Below, one piece after another: positions 44,516 through 53,613 of a DNA stretch of 64,000 nucleotides. The notes under the pieces are model-generated. The model worked only from the letters and a program-made list of their open reading frames with translations, searched no databases and was not told where the DNA came from. Each line of letters begins with the position of its first letter. Within the stretch, counting starts at the first letter, position 1. The stretch comes from Nonomuraea sp. SYSU D8015 (GTDB lineage: Bacteria > Actinomycetota > Actinomycetes > Streptosporangiales > Streptosporangiaceae): positions 62,001 through 126,000 of the forward strand of contig NZ_VJYI01000002.1 of assembly GCF_008065375.1 (NCBI RefSeq), in the 5' to 3' direction. Made by a program: the position numbers and the translations under genes.

Positions 44516-45178
44516 TCAGCCTCGTGCGTTCCAGACGAGGGGTGCCTTGCGGTTCCAGGTGTCCTTCTCAAGCGTGTCGAGGAGGAATCGGGCAAGATCG
44601 GCGCGGTTGATCCGCGTCCCCGGATTCCCGGTACCGGCCTCGGCGGCGCGCAGAGAGCCGCTCATAGGCTTGTCGGTGAGGGCGACAGCTCGGGCGAGGG
44701 TCCAGTCGACGTCGGAGGCGCGAAGGAGCTTGTCGACGCCGTGGTGGTCGTCGTAGCCGACCTTGAGGTTGGAGACCTTGATCAGGGCCTTGAACACCGG
44801 GTTGAGTCGGGCCCAGTCGTCTCCGGCGCCCATCGTGGAGATCAGGACGATCCGGTGGATGCCCTCCTCCTCCATCACCGTCAGGGTGTTGCGGGTGACG
44901 TCGGTCATGAACATGGGCGGACTGACGGGTTTGGCCCAGGGGTTGTCGGAGGCGCGGGAGTTGTTGAGTGCGCTGATTACCGCCTCCGTTCCACTGGCGG
45001 CCTTGCGGATGTCGTCGATGTTGGCGGGCGTGCCCTGGATCAGTTCGACGCCGGCCGGGGCCTGGACGGCGTCGGGGTTGCGCACGAGGGCCCGGACGTG
45101 GTGGCCGCGCTCTGCGGCCTGGTTGAGGACGTGGAGGCCGGTGCGGCCAGTGCCGCCGAGGATGAGCAGGTTGGACAT
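44516..45178 (-). CDS. NAD(P)H-binding protein, NmrA/SDR_a5 type
   Basis: A 220-residue Rossmann protein: LLILGGTGRTGLHVLNQAAERG (dinucleotide binding), VRALVRNPDAV (NADP-preferring Arg) and RIVLISTMGAGDD. It has the form of flavin-reductase/BVR-like atypical SDRs. ATG 45,178. It lies directly before a broken azoreductase gene, and both would be on the same strand, so they may have formed a redox unit. Confidence 0.82.
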   Translation of the reverse strand: MSNLLILGGTGRTGLHVLNQAAERGHHVRALVRNPDAVQAPAGVELIQGTPANIDDIRKAASGTEAVISALNNSRASDNPWAKPVSPPMFMTDVTRNTLTVMEEEGIHRIVLISTMGAGDDWARLNPVFKALIKVSNLKVGYDDHHGVDKLLRASDVDWTLARAVALTDKPMSGSLRAAEAGTGNPGTRINRADLARFLLDTLEKDTWNRKAPLVWNARG

Positions 45179-45234
45179 GGTGATCGATTGCCTTTCGGGA
45201 CCGGCCGGGCCGGTCGGGAGACGGTCGAGGCCGG

Positions 45235-45888
45235 TCAGGCGGCCTGCCGGCCGCTGATGGCTGTGGCCAGGCTGCGTGCCTGGGCGTGGGCGTCGGTCAG
45301 CGACGCCTCGTGGAGGGGAGGAGAGGGGCAGGCACCGGCACGTGCCGAGCCATGGTCAGCTCGGGCGTGACCGTCGTCACCTTGGGGCCGAGCATGGTCG
45401 GGTCACGGTTTCCAGCGCCGGCACCAGGTGGTCCATGCCGTGCTTGGGGGCGCCGGGGCCGTAGCCGCCGCCGCGCGCGGAGATCAGCACGGCCGGGCGG
45501 CCCGCGGCGGGAGCGGGCCCGGTCGAAGCTCAGGGTGCGGCCGTCGACCATGATCTGGTCCAGCCGTGCCTTGAACGCGGACGGCATCGTGAGGTTGTAC
45601 ATCGGCTCGGTGAACAAGTAGGCGTCGGCGCCGAGGAATTCCGCGATCAGCTCGTCCTGGATCGCCATGGCCTTCGCCTGCTCGGGGGTGCGCTCGGCAG
45701 GGTCGGTGGTGCGGGCGGTGATGCCCGCCGCGCTGGGGTGCGGCGCGGGCGAGACGGCCAGGTCACGGTGGACGACCGCGCCCTTCCACTCCTCACGGAA
45801 GAACTGGGCGACCTGACGGGAGACGGAAAACCTCGCCGTGCGAGGACTCGTCGATGTGCAGCAGGTACGACATGGAGAAGTCAGCCAT
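45235..45888 (-). pseudogene. FMN-dependent NADH-azoreductase with several frameshifts
   Basis: From ATG 45,888 the pieces MADFSMSYLLHIDESS, FSVSRQVAQFFREEWKG, FLGADAYLFTEPMYNLTMPS (the flavodoxin-fold FMN-site motif), AVLISARGGGYGPGAPKHG and LTDAHAQARSLATAISG follow each other in different frames. The intact family (AzoR-like, about 215 residues) reads straight through these. At least three indels are needed (near 45,835, 45,520 and 45,400), and another near 45,310, so it is decayed rather than a single sequencing error. Confidence 0.75.
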
Positions 45889-45929
45889 TCAAAAACGATC
45901 AAGGGTGTGTCGGGAGCGAACGGTGGAGG

Positions 45930-46643
45930 TCAGCTGTGGGCCGGCACAGCGCAGCCGTCGGGGCCGCAGACCGGAGCGTCGCCGTCGGTGCCCAGGGTGA
46001 GCGGGTGGGACTCGTCCCAGGCCGTGCGCAGCACCTCGAGAAGGCCATCGCTGTCCTGCGCCCCGGAGATGCCGTACTTGCCGTCGACGACGATGAAGGG
46101 CGCGCCGGTGGCACCCAGGCGCTGGGCGCGGGCGGCGTCGTCGCGGACCTGCCGCTGGTAGCGGTGCTCGGTGAGCGCCTGGCGAATGTCCTTCAGGTCC
46201 AGAGCGATCTCCTGACCCAGGCCGAGCAGGTCGTCCAGGCTGAAGACCGGACGGGCCTGACCGAAGTAGGCACGAAAGATCGCGTCCCAGGCTTCGCGAT
46301 TCTTGCCCTCGGCGGAGGCGTGGGCGAGGAACTCGTGCGCCAGGTCGGTGTTGCCGACCAGGTTGTCCAGCACCTTGTAGGGGCTGAGCCCCTCGGCCTC
46401 GGCCAGCGCCTCGATCCGGCGGGTGGACACCTCCGCCTGGGAGCCGTCTATGCCGTGCCGGCGCAGCAGCGCGTCACGGACGCTGAAGGTCTGGTCCACG
46501 GGGAACGAGCTGCTCAGCGGGAACGAGTGGTGGATGACCTCCACCTCGTCGCCGTGCTCGAACCGCTCCACGGCCCGGTCCAGACGGTGGCTGCCAAGTC
46601 CGCACCACGGGCAGGTGACCTCGGCCCAGATCTCGATCTTCAT
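45930..46643 (-). CDS. DsbA-family oxidoreductase, FrnE-like
   Basis: A 237-residue thioredoxin-fold protein of the FrnE/HCCA isomerase group. The redox motif is TCPWCGLG (C-x-x-C), and the conserved end TGAPFIVVDGKYGISGAQ includes the cis-Pro. It acts on cytoplasmic disulfides. A second Cys pair near the end (APVCGPDGCAV) is typical of FrnE-like forms. ATG 46,643. It is divergent from an HxlR regulator that probably controls it. Confidence 0.85.
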   Translation of the reverse strand: MKIEIWAEVTCPWCGLGSHRLDRAVERFEHGDEVEVIHHSFPLSSSFPVDQTFSVRDALLRRHGIDGSQAEVSTRRIEALAEAEGLSPYKVLDNLVGNTDLAHEFLAHASAEGKNREAWDAIFRAYFGQARPVFSLDDLLGLGQEIALDLKDIRQALTEHRYQRQVRDDAARAQRLGATGAPFIVVDGKYGISGAQDSDGLLEVLRTAWDESHPLTLGTDGDAPVCGPDGCAVPAHS

Positions 46644-46762
46644 GACGCGCCTCCCATACCTGCGCTTCAATCCCTACTTTTTGTTCGTAGCGCCATGATG
46701 GGCCAGTATGGAAGTCGATACAAAAGGCACATCAGTGTCTGTACCGGAGAGGAATGTGCGTC

Positions 46763-47161
46763 ATGGAGGTCACGAGAAGTTCGGACCGCGCGGCAGCAGT
46801 GGGGCCCTGCGCCGCCATCCCCGCCGAGCACATGGCCTTCATCCGGCAGGTCCTCGACCGCGTCGGCGACAAATGGAGCTTGCTCGTCATCGCAGTCGTG
46901 GAGTCCGGCCCGCTGCGCTACACCGACCTGCAGCGCCAGGTCCCCGGAATCTCCCAGCGGATGCTCACCCTCACGCTGCGCCAACTCCAGGAGGATGGTC
47001 TGATCACCCGCACCGCATACGCAGAGGTTCCGCCGCGCGTCGAGTACTCCCTCACCCCGCTGGGCCGCGGCCTCCACGAGATCGTGACCTCCCTGATCGG
47101 CTGGGCCGCGGACCACCACGACGAGATCCGCGAGCACCGAGCCCGCGCCACTGCACCGTGA
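46763..47161 (+). CDS. HxlR-type winged-helix regulator
   Basis: A 132-residue winged helix-turn-helix protein: DKWSLLVIAVVESGPLRYTD, VPGISQRMLTLTLRQLQEDG and PPRVEYSLTPLGRGL. The Cys in VGPCAAIPAE may be a redox sensor, as in HypR/QorR-like members. The start could be ATG 46,763 or the ATG at 46,754. In the divergent promoter there is a CTTTTTGT...ACAAAAGG inverted pair (about 46,676-46,731) that may be its operator. Confidence 0.88.
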   Translation: MEVTRSSDRAAAVGPCAAIPAEHMAFIRQVLDRVGDKWSLLVIAVVESGPLRYTDLQRQVPGISQRMLTLTLRQLQEDGLITRTAYAEVPPRVEYSLTPLGRGLHEIVTSLIGWAADHHDEIREHRARATAP

Positions 47162-47289
47162 AGATCGCACTGGGCGAAGGCAGACGTGCACCCGGCCCAC
47201 CGGCTTGCTCACCCGGGCCGTGCCCGTGCCATGGCGGCACTGGGCATCGTCGTACACGTCATCGCCACCGACCCCGCCGCTCGACCTGC

Positions 47290-47470
47290 CCGGCTGGTGC
47301 CCCTGATCCTGTGAAGCTCGATCAGGTTCATGACGGTCGCGTCGCGGGGATGCCCGATCTCGGACACGACCATCTCAAGATGAGCGTTCGCGATCAGAGC
47401 GCGGAGTTTCAGCACCGCTTCTGCTCCGGCCAGGCCCCAGCGTGTCCGGCCAGGTCGAACCGGCCGGATG
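47290..47470 (-). mobile_element. ISKra4-family transposase C-terminal fragment
   Basis: A minus-strand frame reads TRWGLAGAEAVLKLRALIAN, which is the well-known end of ISKra4-type transposases (RWGLxGAEAxLKLRAL...NGDF). Only about 60 codons are recognisable, without the catalytic centre. Confidence 0.6.
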
Positions 47471-47664
47471 TCCTGATGGCCCCCCGCGAGCCGCGACTCC
47501 GACGATCGCCTGCTTGCGCGCGGCTCACACCACAGCCGCAGTGGTGAATGCGGCGCCATCGAACCGAGATCATCGCCCCCACGACCAAGTCCAGCGCGAC
47601 CTGCAACCAGGTCGGCGCCTGATCGGCTGATGTGGCAGGGGGGAACTTGGGGCTCTGCAGCGCG

Positions 47665-47785
47665 CTTGATCCTTTGGGAACGCATTGGGAACGATCAGCC
47701 GTAGACGCTCTTTGAACCTCGTGGACAACCAGGCACAACGCGAGAGGCCCGTCACCGCGTCTCCGCTGGTGACGGGCCTCTTCCC
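47665..47785. repeat. 121-bp repeat, copy B (downstream sequence of tRNA-Tyr)
   Basis: Same orientation and length as 25,843-25,963. Here it directly follows a tRNA-Tyr 3' half (minus strand) and includes a strong terminator. Confidence 0.75.
47743..47781 (-). terminator. Terminator after tRNA-Tyr
   Basis: Perfect 14-bp arms (AGAGGCCCGTCACC, 47,743-47,756, and its complement, 47,768-47,781) with an 11-nt loop, 12 bp beyond the tRNA 3' end in the direction of tRNA transcription. Confidence 0.75.
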
Positions 47786-47792
47786 GCCGGTG

Positions 47793-47839
47793 TGGCAGGT
47801 GCAAGGTTCGAACTTGCGTAGGCTGAGCCGACGGTTTAC
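47793..47839 (-). tRNA. tRNA-Tyr 3' half (integration-site fragment, not a complete gene)
   Basis: On the minus strand the sequence starts at the GTA anticodon (GTAAACCGTC), has a class II variable arm GGC-TCA-GCC, a perfect T-arm GCAAG-TTCGAAC-CTTGC and ends ACCTGCCA. The long variable arm with a GTA anticodon identifies tRNA-Tyr. The 5' half (acceptor strand, D-arm, anticodon 5' stem) is absent: DNA to the right is unrelated. Such a half tRNA is what remains at the distal end of an element integrated by recombination in the anticodon loop/3' region. Confidence 0.8.
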
Positions 47840-47897
47840 GCCGGGTCGGTAATCCAGACCCCGATAGGTCGCTGAGCTGGCATTACAGCCTTGGCCG

Positions 47898-47990
47898 TGG
47901 TTTCTGCCTGCGGCATCATCCCGCGCATATCCCGGATCTTCCTACCACGTACTGGCGGCCTGCACTCACAGATAGTCCCGCCAGAACGGG
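47898..47990. repeat. SUKH-associated repeat, copy 2
   Basis: Homologous to 14,601-14,697. The right-hand 25 bp are the 3' end of the SUKH gene and the rest is its downstream DNA. The shared unit thus spans a gene end. Confidence 0.75.
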
Positions 47991-48565
47991 ACCGTGGCGT
48001 ACGGCTGCCATTCCTCGTCACGTTCGGGGCGCGGCTCCTGGAACTCCTGGGTGATGTAGTCGGCCAGGTCCGTGCCGTAGTAGATGATGTCCCAGCCCCG
48101 CATGGACAGGACGGGATGCCCGTGGGTTCCACGGCCGGCCGGCAGGAACCGGTGTGCATAGAGCGGGACCATTCTGGGGACGTCCGCCAGCCGGAGCCGG
48201 GCCGTTTCGACGGCTTCCAACACATCGCTCGGCCGCTCGCCCCAACTCGATCGCCAGTGGCCGTGCTGGACATCCCACAGGAGATAGTCGACCGGCCAGG
48301 CGACGTGCTCTCGCAGAGCCTCGGGATCACCGTTCCGCCAATCAGGCCAGGGGTTCTCCCACGTCTGCCCTTCCTCCCAAGGCTGACGCACCGGCAGCCC
48401 TGCCGCCAGGAAAGCCCGATGATCGTCGGCGAACTCGAACCCGTACTCCTGCTCAATCCGCGCGAACTCGACCTCGGAGAGCCCTCGCTCGATCTCGCAG
48501 CAGTCCAGCTCCGCCAGCCGACGCGCGGCCTGCACACCGAGGCGGAGACCTTCCTTACTGATCAC
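47966..48565 (-). CDS. SMI1/KNR4 (SUKH) family protein, candidate immunity protein
   Basis: A 199-residue SUKH-fold protein: LSEVEFARIEQEYGFEFADD and FLAAGLPVRQPW, the typical start of the domain, and HPVLSMRGWDIIYYGTDLAD, then VPFWRDYL at the end. SUKH proteins are often immunity proteins of polymorphic toxins. GTG 48,565 (ISKEGLRLG) is chosen as the start; the frame is open further upstream. It lies just inside the probable island border, and its 3' end is duplicated at 14.6 kb. No toxin gene is adjacent. Confidence 0.75.
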   Translation of the reverse strand: MISKEGLRLGVQAARRLAELDCCEIERGLSEVEFARIEQEYGFEFADDHRAFLAAGLPVRQPWEEGQTWENPWPDWRNGDPEALREHVAWPVDYLLWDVQHGHWRSSWGERPSDVLEAVETARLRLADVPRMVPLYAHRFLPAGRGTHGHPVLSMRGWDIIYYGTDLADYITQEFQEPRPERDEEWQPYATVPFWRDYL

Positions 48566-48807
48566 TGAGTTGCACCCTCGTCTCCTGATTGATGGGGCGA
48601 ATAGCCTGGCGATCATGTGTATAACTTGCGGCGGTCGCCACGCTGGCCCCGCCTCTTCCCGCGGTCAGGGATCATCCAGGACCTGCCCATCCTGTTGATC
48701 ACTCGTTCGGCTCCAGTCTGCTTGTGCACGCACAGGTAGCCTCTCGAAGACCGCTAAGACAGCACAGGCAGACGACGGAACATGACGGCCGATCTGCCAT
48801 GTGTCCC

Positions 48808-49188
48808 CTACGCTGCATCGGCTCCTGGTGAGCCTGCGGTCTCCCCGAAGAGCAGAGCACATAGCAGGGCCGTGAGCATGAAGCCGGTCACCGCAGGGAC
48901 CCCTATGAAGAGGTAGAGCGCGAGCTTGTCGTCGGACACCCAGGAGTCATACTCCGGCTGGATGAAGGCGACCGCCAGCATGGCGAAGGGTGCCACCAGC
49001 CCAACGGCCGGCCATACAGGCAGGCGGGCCAGTAGCGCGGCGAGCATGCTGAGCGGGAAGGGCGCCAGCGCGAACGCCATTGCCAGCTTGAGCTCGGAAT
49101 CCGAATCACGAGTCGGCCAGTGGAGGAGGAGCAGCAGTAAGAACGCCACCGCGGACCCTGCCAAGGCCGACCTCAATAGGAGACGCAC
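48808..49188 (-). CDS. Small membrane protein of unknown function
   Basis: From GTG 49,188 the protein is 126 residues with four hydrophobic segments (AGSAVAFLLLLLLHW, LAMAFALAPFPLSMLAALLA, VGLVAPFAMLAVAFI, LYLFIGVPAVTGFMLTALLC). The frame is open upstream, but that part looks non-coding. No Shine-Dalgarno sequence is seen at the GTG. The family is not recognised. Confidence 0.55.
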   Translation of the reverse strand: MRLLLRSALAGSAVAFLLLLLLHWPTRDSDSELKLAMAFALAPFPLSMLAALLARLPVWPAVGLVAPFAMLAVAFIQPEYDSWVSDDKLALYLFIGVPAVTGFMLTALLCALLFGETAGSPGADAA

Positions 49189-49480
49189 ACAGTGATTGTT
49201 ACGGATCGTGGGGGGACAGGTCGATGGGAGCGAAGCGGCCGGTGCCGACCTAACGATGCCGCTGGCGTCGCGACGAGGTAGGGCCGACAACGGAAACGCC
49301 GTTTTGCTGCGGTGGCGTGTGGTGCTGACTAGCGTGCCGGGTATGCCATTGCAGGAGATTCCTCCGAGCAATGATCGAAACCTGTGGATCTGACGGGAAG
49401 GGGTGTACCTTCCCGAATCATCTGATCATGGTTTCGAGATAAGGCCGACGCGCCAACGTCGGTCGGGAAGGCACACCCGT

Positions 49481-50183
49481 GCTCACCGTAGTGCCCGAAC
49501 TGCCTGCCTGCGACAGCGCCCCGACGGATTCCTCCTCGTTGATCGACCAGATCCTGCGTGAGGGTGCCCGCAAGATGCTCGCCGCCGCACTGCAAGCCGA
49601 GGTGGACGCCTACATCGCCACCTTCGCCGACGAGCGCGACGAGGCCGGCCGCCGCCTGGTCGTGCGTAACGGCCACCACCAGCCGCGCGAACTGCTCACC
49701 GGCGTCGGCGCGATCGAGGTCAAGGCGCCGCGGATCAACGATAAGGGCATCGACGAGGCCACCGGCGAGCGTAAGCGGTTTTCCTCGGCGATCCTGCCCG
49801 CCTGGTGCCGCAAGACCCCTCAGGTCACCGAGGTGCTGCCACTGCTGTACCTGCACGGCCTGTCCTCGGGCGACTTCACCGCCGCGCTGGGCCAGTTCCT
49901 CGGCAGTTCGGCGGGCTTGTCCGCGTCGGTCGTCACCAACCTCACCGAGACCTGGAAGGCCGAGCAGCGCGCCTTCGCCGAACGCGACCTGTCCGGCGTG
50001 GACTACGTCTACCTGTGGGTCGACGGCATCCACGTCAACATCCGCCTCGAAGAACACAAGCTGTGCCTGCTGGTGATGATCGGCGTGCGCGCCGACGGCC
50101 GCAAGGAACTCGTCGCGCTGACCGATGGCTACCGCGAGTCCACCGAGTCGTGGGCCGATGCGCGACCCTCCCTGCCAAAATAG
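49481..50183 (+). pseudogene. IS256-family transposase, N-terminal half
   Basis: It reads LIDQILREGARKMLAAALQA and EVDAYIATFADERDE, then VRNGHHQPRELLTGVG and VDYVYLWVDGIHVNIRLEE with the first DDE aspartate (WVDGIH). At YRESTESWAD (about 50,162) the conserved frame ends in the foreign IS3-type sequence and stops soon after. Confidence 0.85.
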
Positions 50184-50243
50184 ACAGAGGTAGCAAACAG
50201 GCATGAAACTCTGTGCTGAGGGTGGGGAAGGAGACATCCCTTC

Positions 50244-50654
50244 GTGGGAGCAAGCAAGCCGGATCCGGAGGCCCCTGACCCTCAGGTGCGCGAACGCGGG
50301 CGTCCGCGTTCCTACTCCGCCGCCTACAAGGCCCGGATCCTGGAGGAGTACGACCGCCTCGACAAAGCGGGTAAGGGCGCGTTGCTGCGCCGGGAGGGCC
50401 TGTACTCGTCACTGATCTCCAGCTGGCGCACCGCGCGGGATCACGGCGCGGAGCAGGCGCTGGCCCGCCCGGCCGGACGGCCGAAGGCCGACCCGCGCGA
50501 CAAGCAGATCGAGAAGCTGCAGGCAGAGGTCGAACGGCTGCGCGCCGAACTCGGCCAGACCCACCAGGTCATCGAGGTGCAGGGAAAGCTCTTCGCGCTG
50601 CTGGATCAGCTCGCCACCAGCAGCGAGACGCCACCGGGCCGGGGCGAGCAGTGA
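50244..50654 (+). CDS. IS3-family transposase subunit, OrfA
   Basis: A 136-residue protein with the HTH region [20 protein letters not shown] and [16 protein letters not shown], and a C-terminal coiled coil [20 protein letters not shown]. It binds the IS ends. GTG 50,244 has AAGGAG 10 bases upstream. Its TGA overlaps the GTG of OrfB (GTGA), so OrfB is reached by coupling, not by a frameshift. Confidence 0.85.
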   Translation: MGASKPDPEAPDPQVRERGRPRSYSAAYKARILEEYDRLDKAGKGALLRREGLYSSLISSWRTARDHGAEQALARPAGRPKADPRDKQIEKLQAEVERLRAELGQTHQVIEVQGKLFALLDQLATSSETPPGRGEQ

Positions 50655-51709
50655 CTGAGACCTTCCAGGCCGCCCAGGCCGATGCGATCGAGGAACTGGT
50701 CCCGCTCCTGGGGCGGCGCAACGCATGCACGGCGGCCGGAGTGTCGCAAGCGACCTGGTATCGCCACCACCGCCAGAGCCCGGCGTCGCTCCGGCCCGCC
50801 CGGCCGCGCAAGCCGCACCCCGCCGCGTTGTCGCAGGCCGAGCGTGACCAGGTCCGCGCGGTGCTGAACGAGCGCTTCGCCGACGCCTCCCCGGCCACGG
50901 CCTACTACAGCCTCCTCGACGAAGGCGTGTACCTGGCGTCGGAGTCGACCATGTATCGCATCCTGCGTGAACATGGCGAGGTGGGCCAGGACCGGCGCCG
51001 GCAGGCCACCCATCCACCCCGGGTCGTGCCCGAGCTGGTCGCCGACGCCCCCAACCGGGTCTGGGCCTGGGACATCACCAAACTCCGCGGCCCGGACAAG
51101 GGCGTCTGGTACTGCCTCTACACGATCATCGACCTGTTCAGCCGCTACGTCGTCGGCTGGATGGTCGCCTCCCGCGAGTCGGCTGACCTGGCCAGACGTC
51201 TCATCAGCCAGACCGCGCGCAAGCACGGCATCGACGAAGGCACCCTCACCCTGCACGCCGATCGCGGCAGCTCGATGACCTCCAAGACCCTCGCCGAACT
51301 CCTCATCGACCTGGGCGTGGCCAAGTCCCACTCCCGGCCCCGGACCTCCAACGACAACCCCCACGTCGAAGCGAGCTTCAAGACGCTGAAGTACTGTCCC
51401 GCCTTTCCAGGCCGGTTCGGGTCGATCGAGCACGCCCGCGTCTTCTGCCAGGAGTTCTACACCTGGTACAACCGGGATCACTTCCATTCCGGGATCGGCT
51501 ACCACCATCCCATCGACGTGCACTACGGCCGCGCCGCCGCCATCCGCGACCGGCGCGCCGCCGTCCTAGCCGCCGCCCACGCCACGCACCCCGAACGGTT
51601 CGCCAGCGGCGGCCTGCCCACCCCGCCGGACCTGCCCGGCCCCGCCTGGATCAACAAGCCCAAGACCAACGAACCGAAGGACGCCACAGAGAAGACGATA
51701 CAGAATTAG
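50651..51709 (+). CDS. IS3-family transposase catalytic subunit, OrfB
   Basis: A 352-residue rve-fold integrase: [15 protein letters not shown] (Asp 1), [13 protein letters not shown] (Asp 2) and [15 protein letters not shown] (Glu) form the DDE triad. An N-terminal HTH_21-like region precedes. The reading frame is complete, so this IS may still be active. Confidence 0.88.
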   Translation: MTETFQAAQADAIEELVPLLGRRNACTAAGVSQATWYRHHRQSPASLRPARPRKPHPAALSQAERDQVRAVLNERFADASPATAYYSLLDEGVYLASESTMYRILREHGEVGQDRRRQATHPPRVVPELVADAPNRVWAWDITKLRGPDKGVWYCLYTIIDLFSRYVVGWMVASRESADLARRLISQTARKHGIDEGTLTLHADRGSSMTSKTLAELLIDLGVAKSHSRPRTSNDNPHVEASFKTLKYCPAFPGRFGSIEHARVFCQEFYTWYNRDHFHSGIGYHHPIDVHYGRAAAIRDRRAAVLAAAHATHPERFASGGLPTPPDLPGPAWINKPKTNEPKDATEKTIQN

Positions 51710-51739
51710 CACAGCTCAACTGCCTTGATCAAATTGACA

Positions 51740-52351
51740 GGTTCCGCGATGCCAAGCGGCGCGGGATGCGGGCTCCGGTGCTGGCCATCGGGGACGGCGC
51801 GCTCGGCTTCTGGGCCGCGTTGGGTGAGGTGTTCCCGCTGACCAGAGCCCAGAGATGCTGGTTTCACAAGATTGCTAATGTGCTCGGGGCGCTTCCGAAG
51901 TCGGCCCACCCTGGCGCGAAGAAGGCGCTGGCGGAGATCTGGAACGCCGAGGACAAAGAACACGCCCTGACCGCGGTCAAGGACTTCCAGGCTGCCTACG
52001 GCGCCAAGTATCCCAAGGCTGTCGCCAAGGTGGTCGATGACCTCGACGAACTGCTCGCCCTACTACGACTATCCCGCGGAGCATTGGGTGCATCTGCGCA
52101 CGACCAACCCGATCGAGAGCACCTTCGCCACCGTCCGGCACCGCACCAAGGTCACCAAGGGGCCGGGCTCCCGCGCGGCCGGGCTGGCGATGGCCTTCAA
52201 GCTGATCGAGTCGGCGCAGAAGCGCTGGCGTGCGGTCAACGCGCCCCATCTCGTCGCCCTGGTCCGCGCTGGGGCCACCTTCGTCAAGGGCAAGCTCGTC
52301 GAGCGGCCCGAGGGATCATCGGCTGTCGAGGGCCAGTCGATAGCCGCCTAA
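51740..52351 (+). pseudogene. IS256-family transposase, C-terminal half with a frameshift
   Basis: FRDAKRRGMRAPVLAIGDGA, then CWFHKIANVLGALPKS, continues the split transposase with the second Asp (GDGALGFW). Near 52,063 the phase changes: the last part YYDYPAEHWVHLRTTNPIES (with the catalytic Glu) lies in another frame ending at 52,351. Thus the IS256 gene is dead in two ways. Confidence 0.8.
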
Positions 52352-52463
52352 AAGATCTTGATCCACAGGTCTTGACGATAGCTCATTCCTCCGCCTGTGG
52401 GTCCCTATAATCCGGACGATCCGTTCTGGCAAAGAGTCTGGTCGGTGCTGGAACGGGCGCGGA

Positions 52464-52916
52464 TTGCCTCTGGTGCGGGGTCAGTTCACTCGAGAGGAGT
52501 ACGAGCGGGCCTGTGCTGAGCTGGAGTTGATCCCGTTGAATGACGAGGAGTGCTTCAGCCGGGAGATCAAGGATCGCCGTGCCGGCCCGCCTGATCACAC
52601 CTTCATGGAGACAGTCTCCCTGCGGCTTGCCCATGATCGGGGGTGGGGGATCATGGCTCAACTTCGGCAGGAACGCAAGGACCTGCGCTGGGAGTTCGAG
52701 CGGCGGTTCCCGCGTGGGATGTCGCGGCAGGACTATGAGGAGGTGTGCGCGAATCTCGGGCTACAGCCTGCGCCGGATGAATCCATTCGGGCCATGGCCG
52801 CCAACTACCTCGTGCGGGAGGAGATCGAGGACCTGCCCGACATCAATCTGTTCGTGGCGAACTTCCGGGACATGGGGATGTTCAGCGAGAGACGGCGCGG
52901 AACTGCTGGAGCGTAA
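52464..52916 (+). CDS. Unknown protein, 5' end disrupted by IS256
   Basis: About 150 residues: FTREEYERACAELELIPLND, ECFSREIKDRRAG, then FERRFPRGMSRQDYEEVCAN. The two copies of an EEYERAC/DYEEVC-type motif suggest an internal repeat. The family is unknown. The apparent TTG start at 52,464 is poor; the real start was probably ATG 49,343, now separated by the insertion and a one-base shift. Confidence 0.5.
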   Translation: MPLVRGQFTREEYERACAELELIPLNDEECFSREIKDRRAGPPDHTFMETVSLRLAHDRGWGIMAQLRQERKDLRWEFERRFPRGMSRQDYEEVCANLGLQPAPDESIRAMAANYLVREEIEDLPDINLFVANFRDMGMFSERRRGTAGA

Positions 52917-53244
52917 TCCCGATTGGAATTGACATCCCGCTTGCAAACGGTCTGACCTTCAGGCGCAATAGCCTCGACCTGCACAGAGGACGGTCCGCGA
53001 GTGACCGTGATTGACCGCTGCTGACCGCTTGTCCCGGGTAGAGATACGGCGATGTTCGTCCTTCACAGTCCGGTCTCGTGGTGGACGTGTCTCTTGTCCT
53101 GCGGCTCTGCTCTTCATCCGGCGAGCGGAAGGAGAGGTCCGGCAACCTCAATTGCCACCGGGACGTTACCCGGCAAGCGCTCGACCCGAGGATGGCCGAT
53201 TCGACTCTCGGCCGGACGAGATTCCCGATGTCGACGACCCGGAC

Positions 53245-53613
53245 ATGCCCGTCAAGGTCAACGCGAGTTGGTTCCGGATGGCGTCGGAGTTCGGCCTCTT
53301 CAACGAAGATCGCGAATTTCTGCTGCTAGTCAACTACGCAGACGAAGAGGACGAGTGGGAGGACCACTACGAATGGGTCCAGGTGCGTCTTCTTGACGAA
53401 TGGGACCTTGCTGCAAGCGGGGTGGAGCAACTGCGCAGCTGGATCGCCGGGACGTTCACGCCGCGTTTCGTTCCGGAGTTCCGCATGGTGTCCCTTGACG
53501 GCCAGACGGTCATCGAAACCACTGTGTGGGGACGTGGCACCGTCAGCACCATCGCCATCCGGCCCTCTGCTACCGCTCCTGCCCGCGGTACTGAGGAGAC
53601 TGCCCGACGTTAG
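53245..53613 (+). CDS. Hypothetical small acidic protein
   Basis: About 122 residues from ATG 53,245: VKVNASWFRMASEFGLFNED, EEDEWEDHYEWVQVRLLDEW and VEQLRSWIAGTFTPRFVPEF. It is very acidic and rich in Trp and aromatic residues, like several toxin immunity proteins, but I cannot name a family. The frame is open upstream, without a better start. Confidence 0.5.
   Translation: MPVKVNASWFRMASEFGLFNEDREFLLLVNYADEEDEWEDHYEWVQVRLLDEWDLAASGVEQLRSWIAGTFTPRFVPEFRMVSLDGQTVIETTVWGRGTVSTIAIRPSATAPARGTEETARR

Larger units (their letters stand above)
50165..51745 (+). mobile_element. IS3-family insertion sequence inside the IS256 element
   Basis: Two overlapping genes (orfA, orfB) are bracketed by inverted ends: CCTGCCAAAATAGACA at about 50,170-50,187 and the complement of CCTGTCAATTTGATCA at about 51,723-51,740. 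The exact borders and any target duplication could not be fixed by eye. It separates the two halves of the IS256 transposase. Confidence 0.75.
49366..52384 (+). mobile_element. IS256-family insertion sequence, itself interrupted by an IS3-type element
   Basis: Terminal inverted repeats of about 25 bp at 49,366-49,390 and 52,360-52,384 share the core ACCTGTGGATC. They are flanked by a perfect 8-bp duplication ATTCCTCC (49,358-49,365 and 52,385-52,392), the usual target-site size of IS256. The transposase gene inside is split by a second IS (about 50,165-51,745). Confidence 0.85.
49343..52478 (+). pseudogene. 5' end of an unknown gene split by an IS256-family element
   Basis: ATG 49,343 begins MPLQEIPP, then the IS follows at 49,366. 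After the right end of the IS, from the second copy of the target duplication (52,385), the same frame continues PPVGPYNPDDPFWQRVWSVL before the phase changes near 52,455 to that of the next gene. It appears to be the start of the gene now annotated at 52,464. Confidence 0.5.

Noticed and set aside
50640..50660. Programmed frameshift between OrfA and OrfB of the IS3-type element
   Set aside because: The two genes overlap as GTGA (start in stop), which permits ordinary translational coupling; no slippery A-run is present.
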